From Flavisolibacter nicotianae (lineage in GTDB: Bacteria > Bacteroidota > Bacteroidia > Chitinophagales > Chitinophagaceae): 64,000 bases of DNA. The notes under the pieces were generated by a model that saw only the letters and a list, made by a program, of their open reading frames with translations, searched no databases and had not been told where the DNA came from. Each line of letters begins with the position of its first letter. Within the stretch, counting starts at the first letter, position 1. The stretch lies in NCBI RefSeq assembly GCF_003628535.1, contig NZ_RBCI01000014.1, forward strand, positions 186,001 through 250,000, read 5' to 3'. Position numbers and translations under genes: made by a program. This document shows positions 25,701 to 34,777 of the stretch, piece after piece.

Positions 25701-26966
25701 TTATACGTGCCTGATACAAAAACGATGGAAGCCATCGTCGTATTGGTAGGAAATGGATAAATGCGATGTGTCGGCAATCCGTTTTGCGATGGCTAACCCT
25801 AAACCGGTGGAAGGATCCGTGCCAATTTGGGAGGCATGGAACCGCTGAAAAAGGTCCTGTGCATCAATGGCAAGAAGATTGCTGGTGTTGCTGAGGCAAT
25901 ACTCCTTGTTATTAATCCGAATATTTATTTTTCCACCATTGAAATTGTATTTGATGGCATTGCCCAATAAGTTGCTTACCAGTGAATCCGCCAGGAAGAG
26001 ATGCAGCATAGCGGTAAAGTCACTTTCAACATGCATTTCCACGGATAGTTTTTTGTCTTTAATCATTTCATCAAAAAGGCGCAAATATTTTTGAGTGGTA
26101 GCTGCCAGGCTGATCGTTTCAGTGCCTTCAAACTGGTGGTTTTCAATTTTTGCCAGTAATAATAACGATTGATTCAGTTTGCTTAACCGGCTTAAAGCCT
26201 CCGTCGCCTGGGCAATCGTGCCTAGCTGGGCGTCATTCAGGTTCCTGTCCTGCAACAAGAGTTCGAGCTTGGAAAGGGCAACAGCAAGAGGAGTCTGCAT
26301 TTCATGAGCTATATTCTCTGTAAACTCTTTCATATTCAGGTAGTCACTCTGAATTTTTTGCACCATGGTATTCAGTGTGGCATTCAGCTCATTGAACTCT
26401 TTAATGTTGGTTTCTTCAAAGCGAATACCTTCTATTTTCTGCAGTTCCAGGTGGCGCACCTTTTGGAGGGATGCCTGGAATGGCCTCCAGATACGTTTGT
26501 TGATAACCCAATTGAACAGAAGGGTGGCTCCAAATAATCCGGCAAAGACCAGCAACAGGATGGAGGTGATGTTCGTCACCAGGGCCAGTTTTTGTTCCTG
26601 GGATTTACGGATGACAATCTGGTACGTGATGCCGTTGACGTTCACCACATGTGCCAGCTGCCGGTACGGGATCTGCACACTGGCTCTGGCCTTGGTGCCG
26701 CTGGTGTTGGACAACTCCGGGTAGGCGGTGGGTGGATCCTGTGTCGGGTATATGAGCAGGTCGGGTGACCTCAGAATGAAATTGGTGCCATCGGCCGTTG
26801 CCGTTTCCAGATACTGCAACCATTGTGCTTCTTCATACACCAGCTCCTTGTCCGCCTGCTCATTGATTTGCGTACTGTACAGCCGGAACAGGAGATAGCC
26901 GGCAGCCACCAAAAGGGGAACCATGGCCAGTAGGAAATACAGCGTTGTTTTTGTCAGTAATCGCAT
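25701..26966 (-). CDS. Sensor histidine kinase, two-component system
   Basis: This 421-residue inner-membrane kinase has transmembrane helices at about 8-29 and 133-155 that enclose a roughly 100-residue periplasmic sensor. A HAMP-like linker (KRIWRPFQASLQKVRHLEL) follows, then the HisKA domain with phospho-acceptor H221 in FTENIAHEMQTPLAVALSK. The ATPase domain has LVSNLLGNAIKYN (N box), a short D/G box, and STGLGLAIAKRI (G2 box). It lies 56 bp downstream of its OmpR-type partner on the same strand. The adjoining htrA gene suggests the pair senses envelope or protein-folding stress; that is inference from context. Confidence 0.9.
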   Translation of the reverse strand: MRLLTKTTLYFLLAMVPLLVAAGYLLFRLYSTQINEQADKELVYEEAQWLQYLETATADGTNFILRSPDLLIYPTQDPPTAYPELSNTSGTKARASVQIPYRQLAHVVNVNGITYQIVIRKSQEQKLALVTNITSILLLVFAGLFGATLLFNWVINKRIWRPFQASLQKVRHLELQKIEGIRFEETNIKEFNELNATLNTMVQKIQSDYLNMKEFTENIAHEMQTPLAVALSKLELLLQDRNLNDAQLGTIAQATEALSRLSKLNQSLLLLAKIENHQFEGTETISLAATTQKYLRLFDEMIKDKKLSVEMHVESDFTAMLHLFLADSLVSNLLGNAIKYNFNGGKINIRINNKEYCLSNTSNLLAIDAQDLFQRFHASQIGTDPSTGLGLAIAKRIADTSHLSISYQYDDGFHRFCIRHV

Positions 26967-27022
26967 GCCCTATTTTTTTGTTTTCCTGCAAGAGTCCAGG
27001 TGGCTTTTATGCATTTCAGCTT

Positions 27023-27700
27023 TTAGTTGTCCGTAAACCGGTAACCCACTCCGTGAACCGTTTTGATGTAGTCCGCAGCGCCTGCATCGATCAATTTCTT
27101 GCGCAAATTTTTTATGTGCGTATAGATAAAATCATAATTGCTTACCTGTTCATATTCATCTCCCCAAACGTGGGTGGCAATAGCGGCTTTCGTTAAGACC
27201 CGCCTCTGGTTGGCAATAAAATATTCCAGCAGGCGGTATTCTTTTTCGGTCAGGTCTAACCCCTTATTATGAACACTTACTCTTTGTGCATCGGGCTCCA
27301 GCCGGATTTCATGAAAGGAGATGGCTTTGCTGCCGCTAAAGTTGCGCCGCCGGATAATGGCCTGTATACGGGCACTAAGCTCCGAGAGATGAAAGGGCTT
27401 GGTGAGGTAATCATCCGATCCCAGTTCCAGGCCGGCAAGTTTATCCTCCAGCGAGGTGCGGGCAGAGGTGATAATAATACCTGCTTTTGCTTCTATAGCT
27501 TTTAACTCTTTCACGATGTCCAGTCCACTGCCATATGGCAGGTTGATGTCAATGATCACGCAATCATAATTGTATTGCCGTACCTTTTGCAGACCGGCTC
27601 TGAACTCAGACACAGCTTCACAAACAAACCCCTGTTGTTCCAGGTAGGTCTGCATGGACTCCCGCAAGGCCGGTTCGTCTTCAATAATCAAAAGTTTCAT
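27023..27700 (-). CDS. OmpR-family response regulator
   Basis: The protein has 225 residues from the ATG at 27700; an in-frame extension upstream reads through the htrA terminator and is unlikely. The receiver has the acidic pair in IIEDEP, phosphorylation site D51 in CVIIDINLP, T/S in ITSART and K in LTKPF. The C-terminal winged helix contains LDLTEKEYRLLEYFIANQRR and ends THIKNLRKKLIDAGAADYIK plus TVHGVGYRF, standard for OmpR/PhoB. It is cotranscribed with the kinase at 25701. Confidence 0.92.
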   Translation of the reverse strand: MKLLIIEDEPALRESMQTYLEQQGFVCEAVSEFRAGLQKVRQYNYDCVIIDINLPYGSGLDIVKELKAIEAKAGIIITSARTSLEDKLAGLELGSDDYLTKPFHLSELSARIQAIIRRRNFSGSKAISFHEIRLEPDAQRVSVHNKGLDLTEKEYRLLEYFIANQRRVLTKAAIATHVWGDEYEQVSNYDFIYTHIKNLRKKLIDAGAADYIKTVHGVGYRFTDN

Positions 27701-27742
27701 GGACATAAAAGTACCCCTTTCAAAAAACCGGTGCATAAAAAT

Positions 27743-27763
27743 GCCCCACCGCAAGGATGGGGC
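27743..27763 (-). terminator. Terminator after htrA
   Basis: GCCCCA and TGGGGC form a 6-bp GC stem with a 9-base loop. Read on the minus strand it is followed by ATTTTTAT. It lies between the htrA stop and the response-regulator start, so it separates htrA from the two-component genes. Confidence 0.7.
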
Positions 27764-27797
27764 TTTTATAACTGAAATCAATATGAAAATGAGTTTG

Positions 27798-29294
27798 TTA
27801 CTGAAGGTCATTCAATGCATATTGATATTCCCGCTGGGGATTGTTTGGGTAAATCCCGCTCATGATCGCACTGCTGCCGGCTTTTTGCAGGGCCAGCCTC
27901 AGTTCGTCTACAGTTGTAATTTTTTGGTCATTGATTTTTGTAATTATAAAACCTTCTTTGATACGTGTCTGTTCCGTCAGGGCACCTGGCACCAGCGACT
28001 TTACAGTCACGCCACCACCAATGCCCAGTTGGGCGGCTTGTGCCTTGGGTACGGCTTCAAATGTGGCACCCAGGCTTTCTAAGGCTTGCTCCTTCAGGCT
28101 GGCATACACTCCGGATTCACCTTTCAGGGTAGTAGTGGCTGTTTTCTCGGCACCATTGCGCTGGAAACCAATGCTCACTTTATCACCGGGACGCATAGTC
28201 GCAATCTTTTCAATGATCTGTGTACCACTGGTAACGGATGTGCCGTTTATTTTGGTAATGAAGTCACCTTTCTGAATGCCTGCAGCGGCAGCGGCACTGT
28301 TTTGAGCCACCTCCATTACAAACACACCTTCACCCTCCTTCACATCATACTTTTGGCGGTCTTCATCGCTCATTTGATCGTTGCCAAACATAACACCGAG
28401 GTAAGCTCTTTTTGTACTGCCGTACTTAACGATATCCGTAGCAATTTTATTGACCATATTGGAAGGAATGGCGTATCCGTAGCCGGCATAGGAGCCGGTA
28501 GGTGAAGCAATGGCACTGTTGATGCCAATCAGGTCCCCATCCGCATTTACCAGGGCGCCACCGCTGTTACCAGGGTTGATTGCAGCGTCCGTTTGAATAA
28601 ACGCCTCTAAAGGGGTCTTGCTGTTCTGGCTATTGATACCGATACTCCTGGACTTCGCACTAACGATTCCTGAGGTTACCGTCACATCTAAGTTCAGTGG
28701 ATAGCCAACGGCCAATACCGACTGTCCCAAATGTACATTGTCCGAGTTGGCAAAGTTCAGGTAAGGAAGGTTGGTGGCTTCGATTTTTACAATCGCCAGG
28801 TCACTGCTTGGGTCTTTGCCCACTACTTTTCCCTTGTAGGACTTGTTATTGCTCAGGGTAATAGATAATTCATCGGCGCCATCTACCACGTGGTTATTGG
28901 TAACGATGTAACCATCGGCACTGATGATCACACCAGAGCCGGAAGCACGCCTGGGCTGGGCCTGCATATTTCCCTGGCCTCCAAACATGTCGTTAAGATC
29001 ATCGCCAAAGAAATCCTTGAACGGATTGTTTTGCAGGTCTGGCGCACCGGCTTGCCTGGCTTTTGTCAGGGTTTTAATGTGTACTACTGCCGGTACTGCT
29101 CTCTTAGCCGCTTTTTCAAAGTCTATCGCAGGGTCGGCTGTTGCTGTATAGCTCGCATTTTTGAATAGAGAAGCCTTTTGGCTACTGTCTAAGCCGGGCA
29201 AATGATTTTGCTGGTACTGGCTGAAGCCCCACAGACTTCCAAGGGAAGTGGCGGCGGCAACTGCTACCGTTGCAAATGATTGTTTTATTGTCAT
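27798..29294 (-). CDS. HtrA/DegP-family periplasmic serine protease
   Basis: This 498-residue exported protease and chaperone has an N-terminal hydrophobic signal segment (residues 8-25), then a trypsin-like domain. The catalytic triad is H135 in VTNNHVVDG, D165 in DPSSDLAIVK and S244 in INPGNSGGALVN. Two PDZ domains follow (about 300-380 and 400-490), with AYLGVMFGND opening the first and ITKIN repeated in both. It degrades or refolds damaged envelope proteins. It lies upstream of an OmpR/HK pair on the same strand but has its own terminator. Length and domain order are normal for Bacteroidota. Confidence 0.94.
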   Translation of the reverse strand: MTIKQSFATVAVAAATSLGSLWGFSQYQQNHLPGLDSSQKASLFKNASYTATADPAIDFEKAAKRAVPAVVHIKTLTKARQAGAPDLQNNPFKDFFGDDLNDMFGGQGNMQAQPRRASGSGVIISADGYIVTNNHVVDGADELSITLSNNKSYKGKVVGKDPSSDLAIVKIEATNLPYLNFANSDNVHLGQSVLAVGYPLNLDVTVTSGIVSAKSRSIGINSQNSKTPLEAFIQTDAAINPGNSGGALVNADGDLIGINSAIASPTGSYAGYGYAIPSNMVNKIATDIVKYGSTKRAYLGVMFGNDQMSDEDRQKYDVKEGEGVFVMEVAQNSAAAAAGIQKGDFITKINGTSVTSGTQIIEKIATMRPGDKVSIGFQRNGAEKTATTTLKGESGVYASLKEQALESLGATFEAVPKAQAAQLGIGGGVTVKSLVPGALTEQTRIKEGFIITKINDQKITTVDELRLALQKAGSSAIMSGIYPNNPQREYQYALNDLQ

Positions 29295-29620
29295 GGTTAT
29301 GATCCTTTTGTTTACAATGCAATCTTACCATGCAGTTCTGTAGCAGTTCTGAAGATTTCTGTAAAGAGGTTGTTAAACGCTGGTTTCTGAATGTGCCTTT
29401 ATAAAATGCGTACCTATCCATCGCCTTGGTATGAGGGATCTAAGGCACCGGAGGTTTTAACCTCGAAGACAAAATTTACTGGCAGGGCTGGCAGTTACCG
29501 GAAGATGGTTACGGTTCCTTTTTCATACTTCATCTTACCCCGGCAAGTTGTTGAGTACCGGATTCGGCCGTCCACTCCCCTCTTCACCATTTCACCTTTG
29601 GCAGAATCAAGAAGGGAAAC
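29295..29620. other. Promoter region of htrA plus spacer
   Basis: The first 100 bp upstream of htrA is AT-rich and presumably carries its promoter, though no clear TTTG/TAnnTTTG pair is seen. The rest is occupied by the left part of repeat copy C. No gene is recognised. Confidence 0.5.
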
Positions 29621-29640
29621 CTACGATATATCGTAGGTTG
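29535..29640 (+). repeat. Dispersed repeat, copy C (5' half)
   Basis: It begins GGCAAGTTGTTGAGTACCGG, contains GGCAGAATCAAG, and ends with the hairpin CCTACGA-tata-TCGTAGG at 29620-29637. The hairpin forms the 3' end of the truncated gene at 29621-29914, on the opposite strand. Confidence 0.68.
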
Positions 29641-29914
29641 AAGCGCAAAACCGCGCTTCAGCTGGTATTTTGAAAAAAGGCGATACTTTATTACTGGCCA
29701 CTCTAAATATCGTTTGTACCATATCCTTTCCATCCCTGAAGAAACTATTATCGAAATATGACTTTATATAGGCTACCGTTTCTTCATAAGTGGGCTTGCC
29801 CTCAATGTTTTTTATTTTACTGGCTGTAGTAGACTTTTGGGGTGTTTGAGCCTTTATCGCTGGTGCAGCCAGGCAGGTGGCAACCAAAAAAAACAATATT
29901 TTTTTCATCGTCAA
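29621..29914 (-). CDS. Truncated exported paralogue (97 residues), 3' end lost in repeat C
   Basis: A signal peptide MKKILFFLVATCLAAPAIKAQ (start at 29914 or 29908) precedes SKIKNIEGKPTYEETVAYIK. That matches SKIKNIEGKPSFQETTNYIN in the middle of the 334-residue protein encoded next to it. The N-terminal domain of that protein is missing here, and the C-terminus reads into repeat copy C, so the last residues are repeat-encoded. It is probably a non-functional deletion derivative, though the frame is open. Function of the family is unknown. Confidence 0.6.
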   Translation of the reverse strand: MTMKKILFFLVATCLAAPAIKAQTPQKSTTASKIKNIEGKPTYEETVAYIKSYFDNSFFRDGKDMVQTIFRVASNKVSPFFKIPAEARFCASTYDIS

Positions 29915-29933
29915 TTATAGAGATCTAAAAACT

Positions 29934-30938
29934 TTAAAACGAAATAGGATCCGGTGCGCCACAGAGTTTACGCAAGTGCTCGAAAGCTTTGTAAATTTTC
30001 TCCTCTTTATATTGTGAGGCATTAAAACTATCGAAGGCTGTATTCCACAAAGGCAAATGCATAACCGGAGTAGCTGATTTTCCCTTTTCTACAAACCAAA
30101 GTCCTACCTGAAGGCAACCACCCCTAAAACCTTCTCCAGTAACAATTTTTATTTCTTCAACATTTGAAAGATCAATTTTGTAGCTTTTCGCTTCGCTGGA
30201 AGTTGAGTACGATTTATTTACATCCCATACATAACTGCTGATCAAATAAACATGACCATTGATGTGTTCACCAACTGTGGCAGAGCGGCTTTTGTATTTC
30301 ACGAGATTGCAGAACAAGTCATTACTTTTCCCGTCTTTTAAGAAGGCATTGATGTAATTCGTAGTTTCCTGGAAGGAAGGCTTTCCTTCAATGTTTTTTA
30401 TTTTACTGCTGGTGATAACAGCTGTTTTAAAAAGGTTTCCTTTTGCTATTACGATCTGCTTTAGCCTATTAGCAGCAATTTCCAAGTCTTTTATTTTACC
30501 TTCTTCGGAAGATGAAATGTTAAAGTAAAGGTCCTTACCAATTTCATTTTCTCTATCTTTCACCAAGTTTGTTTCCTTATCAATGCCGAAGGATTCGCGG
30601 GTTACTTGATTTGTTTTAAAGGAAAAGAAAACCATGATATCTTCATCAACAGCTTTAGGCTTTATAATACTCACCTTTTCAAAGTCTGCCCAGTTGATGT
30701 TGGAAAAAGTTTCTTTATTAATAGAATATTTCCAATCCTGTGTTTCAACAAATGTTCCACCTGTAAAGGAAGCCGAACGGATAAAATCATGTTTTTTAGC
30801 ACTTGCATTACCCGTCTGAGCCATTTGATTTATAAAATTGACACAATCCTCGGCCGTAGAAGTGGCGGTTATTTGTTGTGCCCTGACAGCTATGGTGCAT
30901 AGAAGAAAGAAAGAAAAAATATAAGAAAGCTTTTTCAT
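29934..30938 (-). CDS. Exported protein of unknown function (334 residues), family founder
   Basis: A clear Sec signal peptide MKKLSYIFSFFLLCTIAVRA ends at QQ. An N-terminal region with ITATSTAEDCVNFINQMAQT is followed by a beta-rich middle part. A second unit begins SKIKNIEGKPSFQETTNYIN and carries a C-terminal domain with WNTAFDSFNASQYKEEKIYK and FEHLRKLCGAP. Two truncated paralogues sit at 29621 and 31575. I do not recognise a named family. Being exported, soluble and multiplied in tandem, it may be a periplasmic or surface binding protein. It is more AT-rich than genes at either end of the window. Confidence 0.7.
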   Translation of the reverse strand: MKKLSYIFSFFLLCTIAVRAQQITATSTAEDCVNFINQMAQTGNASAKKHDFIRSASFTGGTFVETQDWKYSINKETFSNINWADFEKVSIIKPKAVDEDIMVFFSFKTNQVTRESFGIDKETNLVKDRENEIGKDLYFNISSSEEGKIKDLEIAANRLKQIVIAKGNLFKTAVITSSKIKNIEGKPSFQETTNYINAFLKDGKSNDLFCNLVKYKSRSATVGEHINGHVYLISSYVWDVNKSYSTSSEAKSYKIDLSNVEEIKIVTGEGFRGGCLQVGLWFVEKGKSATPVMHLPLWNTAFDSFNASQYKEEKIYKAFEHLRKLCGAPDPISF

Positions 30939-31085
30939 TTTGGTATTTTTTTGAAGAGTACGTTTTATTCACAGAGTATAATATTACCGAGTAGCAACCG
31001 GCTGCAGAATGTTCTAAAGTTTTTGCAGTTGAATCGCATGGGAAAGGATTGGTTTAAATAAGTAAAACCATACTGTAAAAACGAT

Positions 31086-31523
31086 TTACTTCAGGTTTTC
31101 ACAGCTAAATCCAAAATTGGTAGTTACCACATTATATCCCTTTTCTTTTTGTTCAGCTATCCATTCCGTCAGGCGCTGTTCGGCATGGGCTTTTGATTTC
31201 AACTGGTCATAAGTACTGAACTTTTTACGGTCAATCATTTGAAAGTTATTGTTTTCACCATAAGGAAAAGCTTCTGTATAATACGCCTTCAGGTGACTAC
31301 TAAAGCTTCTTTTGGCTTCAGCAAAGAAATCAATGTCCCTGTATTTATTGCATTCTGTGTAACCTGGAAAATAAATAATCCGGCTGGCGTAACCTGTATG
31401 ATCCTTCCATACGCCATCTACAACGATAAAAGCATAATAACCTTCATCAGCTGGTTTGGATTTAAATGACAGGAGGGGCAATAAAGCGATCAGAAATAAA
31501 CTCAGAAGTTTCATAGTTTTCAT
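31086..31523 (-). CDS. Exported small protein of unknown function
   Basis: The start is placed at MKTMKLLSLFLIALLPLLSF (31523), which gives a proper signal peptide. The mature part of about 120 residues contains YYAFIVVDGVWKDHTGYASR, IIYFPGYTECNKYRDIDFFA and a helical tail with AEQRLTEWIAEQKEKGYNVV. It shares the neighbourhood and strand with the exported paralogues on either side but no clear sequence similarity to them. No family is recognised. Confidence 0.62.
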   Translation of the reverse strand: MKTMKLLSLFLIALLPLLSFKSKPADEGYYAFIVVDGVWKDHTGYASRIIYFPGYTECNKYRDIDFFAEAKRSFSSHLKAYYTEAFPYGENNNFQMIDRKKFSTYDQLKSKAHAEQRLTEWIAEQKEKGYNVVTTNFGFSCENLK

Positions 31524-31574
31524 TGTTTGTTTTAACGGTTGATTTATGTTAAATGGGATATATAACGTAAACAC

Positions 31575-31790
31575 TCATGCAGCATGACAAAGAGTAAATG
31601 GGAAAAAGGTTATTTCAATAGTACGAATACCAGCAGTTTCTTTTCCTTTAATAGTCTTGGTAGCCGATTCAATATATCGAACACATTCCTGTGCAGAAGA
31701 AGTGATGGAAATAGTTTGGGCTTTCAACACGCCTGCAGCCAGGCAGCAGATAGCTAAGAACAGCAGTTGTTTCAATTGTTTCATTTTCAT
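31575..31790 (-). CDS. Truncated exported paralogue, N-terminal part only (71 residues)
   Basis: It starts with MKMKQLKQLLFLAICCLAAG and cleaves near VLKAQ. The mature stretch TISITSSAQECVRYIESATK aligns with TATSTAEDCVNFINQMAQ of the 334-residue protein. The rest is absent, and the frame ends after FPFTLCHAA. Together with the 97-residue fragment it represents the complementary half of the same family. The ATG at 31790 is chosen because upstream codons precede the hydrophobic core with unlikely sequence. Confidence 0.55.
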   Translation of the reverse strand: MKMKQLKQLLFLAICCLAAGVLKAQTISITSSAQECVRYIESATKTIKGKETAGIRTIEITFFPFTLCHAA

Positions 31791-32209
31791 TAGACGGATT
31801 GTCTTTCTTTCGACAGTGTCGCTGCAAAGACGGTAGCCGGATGCTTGTCCATTGCAGATTCCAGCCAATTTAGCCGGCGTATAGTATTCGTTTCAATCCC
31901 ATTGATCCTGTCAATAATAAATAACAGAAGGGAGTTGCTTTCCTTTATAAAAATTTTTATTGTACGGAAATAAATCCGCTGCAAATGTAGAAGCCCGTAA
32001 AAAGCAGCGCAATACCCCAAAGGGAGTAAATTTTTATGCGGCTATAGAAAATGACTGCCCTCCTCCCTATCTTGCAAACCGTTACAACCGCCGATAAGGA
32101 ACACAAGGCATACATGGGGAAGGAAAGTTGTCCGGCGCAACGAATGCGTGAATCCATCGCCGCCTTTTGTTTCAGCGTTCGAATCAGGCTGCTGTCCTTC
32201 GTTTTATTT
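31791..32209. other. Divergent intergenic region
   Basis: About 420 bp lies between the truncated exported gene (minus) and the 7TMR-DISM kinase (plus). An in-frame extension of the kinase upstream to 32051 lacks any membrane or signal character, so I treat it as non-coding. The stretch 31900-31960 is AT-rich and could hold promoters. No further feature was found. Confidence 0.5.
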
Positions 32210-34102
32210 ATGAACCGGAAAGTCCTTCTCCTCTTTTTCACAGTCTTCTTCTTTATGGTAAAAGCTGCGGCGCAGCTCTCCTTGTTTTACAACAACACGC
32301 CGGTGCCTTTGCCACAGACTGGAATTTGGATTTTCAGAGACGGCTCCGGTCAGCACGACCTGTCCCGCTACAACCAGGTGCATTCTCTTTTTACCGGTTA
32401 TGCAAAAAACAACGCTTCCTTCAGCTACAAAAACCAAATGGTATGGATTAAGGTGGAAGTGACTACATTTTCAAAGAGCAACGACAGCCTGGCCTATCTC
32501 GTCATCCGCAATCCGCACATCAACTTTTTGCAGGTGGGTTTTTTGCAGCAGGATACCTTGCTGAAATCCTTCCCGCTCACCGGCGACCACCTGCCCTTCC
32601 GTTCCCGGGCCGTAAATCATACCGATTATGTGTTCCCGATTCCCGCTAATTTTCACCTGTCAACAGGCGCCGTCCTTATCCTGGCCGACAAGCGGCTCGA
32701 ACAGCTAACCGTGCCCATTCAATTTTTTTCGGAGGACGGCTTCATGGAATATACCGCTGACAAAAACATGCTGGCCGGATTGATCTTCGGACTGAGTATT
32801 TTTTTGTTTGTCTTCAACCTGTTTTTGTTCTGGCAAATGCGGGAACAGCTATTTGTGTTCTACGGCTTGTACATCCTGATGATCGTGTTGTACATCATGG
32901 CCGATTACGGCTATGCTTTCATGCATTTGTTCCCCCGCCATCCGGCGCCGGCCGATTTTATGCGGCCGCTGACCATTTCGCTGGCGACGGTACTTTACGT
33001 TTTCTTTTGCCTGGAGCTGATGGAACTGAAAACCAACTTGCCGGTTGTTCATAAATGGATGCGGCGGGTAATGGTGACCTTTTTGATCCTGCTTGCCGTA
33101 TTGCTTGTTACGGGCAGCCGGTCCACGGCCGGCATCATTGTTTGGCAACGGGCCATGCAGCCCATTCTCACACTATTTGGCGCGGCCAACCTTGTGTTGG
33201 CTATTGTGGCCTGGCGCAAAAAAATAAAATGGGCCCGCATAGTGGTTGCCACCACACTGGTGCTGTGGATCAGCAGCGGCCTTTATGGTGCTTTTATTTC
33301 AGGCACACTTCCCGATACGCTGTTCACCCGCAACCTGCTGAACTTTGGCTTCCTGACCGATATCTGCATCCTGGCCTTTTCCCTTTCGCTGCGTTTTAAG
33401 CATTATAAAGAGCAATCGGAAAAGCTGCTGCGAAAAACGCAGATCCAGGAACATCAGATCTTTAAATCGGTAACCGATTACCAGGAGAAGGAACTAAAGC
33501 GGCTTAGCAGTTTGCTGCACGACTCGGTTGGCGCCCGGTTAAGCGCCCTGCGACTGACGCTTGAAAACGGGACCGGCCTTTCGCAGGACCATAAAATCAA
33601 TGAAGCACTGCTTGGCATCAATGAAGTGTCAAACGAGGTGCGTCATTTTTCGCACAGCCTGTCCCCCATCCTGCTGCAACAAAAAGGAATCGGCAAAGCA
33701 CTACAACAGTATGTGGACAGCATCAACAAAAACAGGAAGCTGTTCATTCAGTTCGAAATGATCGGCTCCCGCCAGAAGACATCGTTTCGTTACGAGCTGC
33801 TCATTTATAATATCGCGCAGGAATTAATTCAGAACATTATCAAACATGCAAATGCATCGGAAGCCATTGTGCAGGTGGTGCTGGAGGAAGAGGTTGTCTC
33901 CATTTTTGCAGAGGATAACGGACGCGGATTTGACACCAGCTTGGTAAAAGAAGGGCTGGGTTTTACCCAAATCCGTCAATTGGTTAACTTCGTGAACGGA
34001 AGACTTGACATCAGGTCTTCGCTAAACAAAGGCACCCAAATATCGATTGAATTTTTCACCTTACCCGATGCAAGTACCGATCCGACTCTTAATCGCCGAT
34101 GA
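32210..34102 (+). CDS. 7TMR-DISM sensor histidine kinase (HisKA_3 type)
   Basis: This 630-residue inner-membrane sensor reads from the ATG at 32210, which puts a signal sequence MNRKVLLLFFTVFFFMVKAA at the N-terminus. Residues 30-170 form an extracellular 7TMR-DISMED2-type beta domain (SYKNQMVWIKVEV; LVIRNPHINFLQVGF). About seven transmembrane helices follow (MLAGLIFGLSIFLFVFNLFL onward). Then come a coiled linker, the HisKA_3 dimerisation region with H437 in SLLHDSVGARLSALRL, and HATPase_c with ELIQNIIKHANASEA and DNGRGFD. Such kinases sense carbohydrates or other extracellular ligands and pair with NarL regulators. The downstream LuxR regulator overlaps by 35 nt. Confidence 0.92.
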   Translation: MNRKVLLLFFTVFFFMVKAAAQLSLFYNNTPVPLPQTGIWIFRDGSGQHDLSRYNQVHSLFTGYAKNNASFSYKNQMVWIKVEVTTFSKSNDSLAYLVIRNPHINFLQVGFLQQDTLLKSFPLTGDHLPFRSRAVNHTDYVFPIPANFHLSTGAVLILADKRLEQLTVPIQFFSEDGFMEYTADKNMLAGLIFGLSIFLFVFNLFLFWQMREQLFVFYGLYILMIVLYIMADYGYAFMHLFPRHPAPADFMRPLTISLATVLYVFFCLELMELKTNLPVVHKWMRRVMVTFLILLAVLLVTGSRSTAGIIVWQRAMQPILTLFGAANLVLAIVAWRKKIKWARIVVATTLVLWISSGLYGAFISGTLPDTLFTRNLLNFGFLTDICILAFSLSLRFKHYKEQSEKLLRKTQIQEHQIFKSVTDYQEKELKRLSSLLHDSVGARLSALRLTLENGTGLSQDHKINEALLGINEVSNEVRHFSHSLSPILLQQKGIGKALQQYVDSINKNRKLFIQFEMIGSRQKTSFRYELLIYNIAQELIQNIIKHANASEAIVQVVLEEEVVSIFAEDNGRGFDTSLVKEGLGFTQIRQLVNFVNGRLDIRSSLNKGTQISIEFFTLPDASTDPTLNRR

Positions 34103-34676
34103 TCATCCCGTGTTTATTGAAGGTTTTCTAAACATCCTCCAAGCTCATTCTAATTACGAAGTTGTTGCCACAGCGGTAACCGGCGATGAGGTTTTAAGAA
34201 AGATTGCCGCTGCGGAGCCGCACATAGCACTGCTGGATGTAAACATGCCCAACACGAACGGCCTGGAACTAGTGAAGAAAATAAAAAGGGCATGGCCGGC
34301 CACCCGCATTATTCTTATTACTATGTATATGCCTGCTGATATAGGCGTGGAAACAAGGAACGAAGAAATTGACGGCTATATTCTCAAAAACTCCGGTAGC
34401 CAGGTGATCTTGGATGCATTGGATGAAGTGAAGAACGGAGAGAAATATTTTGACCCGAACATTGAATCTTTCAACCACCATACCAACGATCATTTTCCGA
34501 AACAGCTAAAATTAAGCTCCCGGGAAAAAGAAATCCTGCAATTGATCAGGGCCGGGCATAGCAATAAGGAAATTGCCGCCCGCCTGTACCTCAGTGAGCT
34601 GACCATTAAAACTCATAGAAAAAATATCATGAAAAAAATGGGGGCTCGCAACCTGGCCGAGTTGCTGCGAACGTAA
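34068..34676 (+). CDS. NarL/LuxR-family response regulator
   Basis: The protein has 202 residues from the ATG at 34068, inside the end of the kinase gene, so translation is coupled. The receiver shows IADDHP (acidic pair), D57 in HIALLDVNMP, T in LITMYM and K in YILKNSG. The C-terminal LuxR-type helix-turn-helix reads LSSREKEILQLIRAGHSNKE and IAARLYLSELTIKTHRKNIM. It is the output partner of the 7TMR-DISM kinase. Target genes are not evident from the window. Confidence 0.94.
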   Translation: MQVPIRLLIADDHPVFIEGFLNILQAHSNYEVVATAVTGDEVLRKIAAAEPHIALLDVNMPNTNGLELVKKIKRAWPATRIILITMYMPADIGVETRNEEIDGYILKNSGSQVILDALDEVKNGEKYFDPNIESFNHHTNDHFPKQLKLSSREKEILQLIRAGHSNKEIAARLYLSELTIKTHRKNIMKKMGARNLAELLRT

Positions 34677-34744
34677 TGGCACATGAACGAAAAAGAGTGG
34701 ACGCCTCCTTCAAAAATTAAAAATCCAGCTATTGTAATCACTCT

Positions 34745-34766
34745 TCCTGCAAAACAGGAGCTTTTT
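34745..34766 (+). terminator. Terminator of the 7TMR kinase/regulator operon
   Basis: TCCTG-caaaa-CAGGA followed by GCTTTTTC lies 70 bp after the regulator stop. The stem is short, but the T tract and position support termination. Confidence 0.6.
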
Positions 34767-34777
34767 CACTTTTAACC

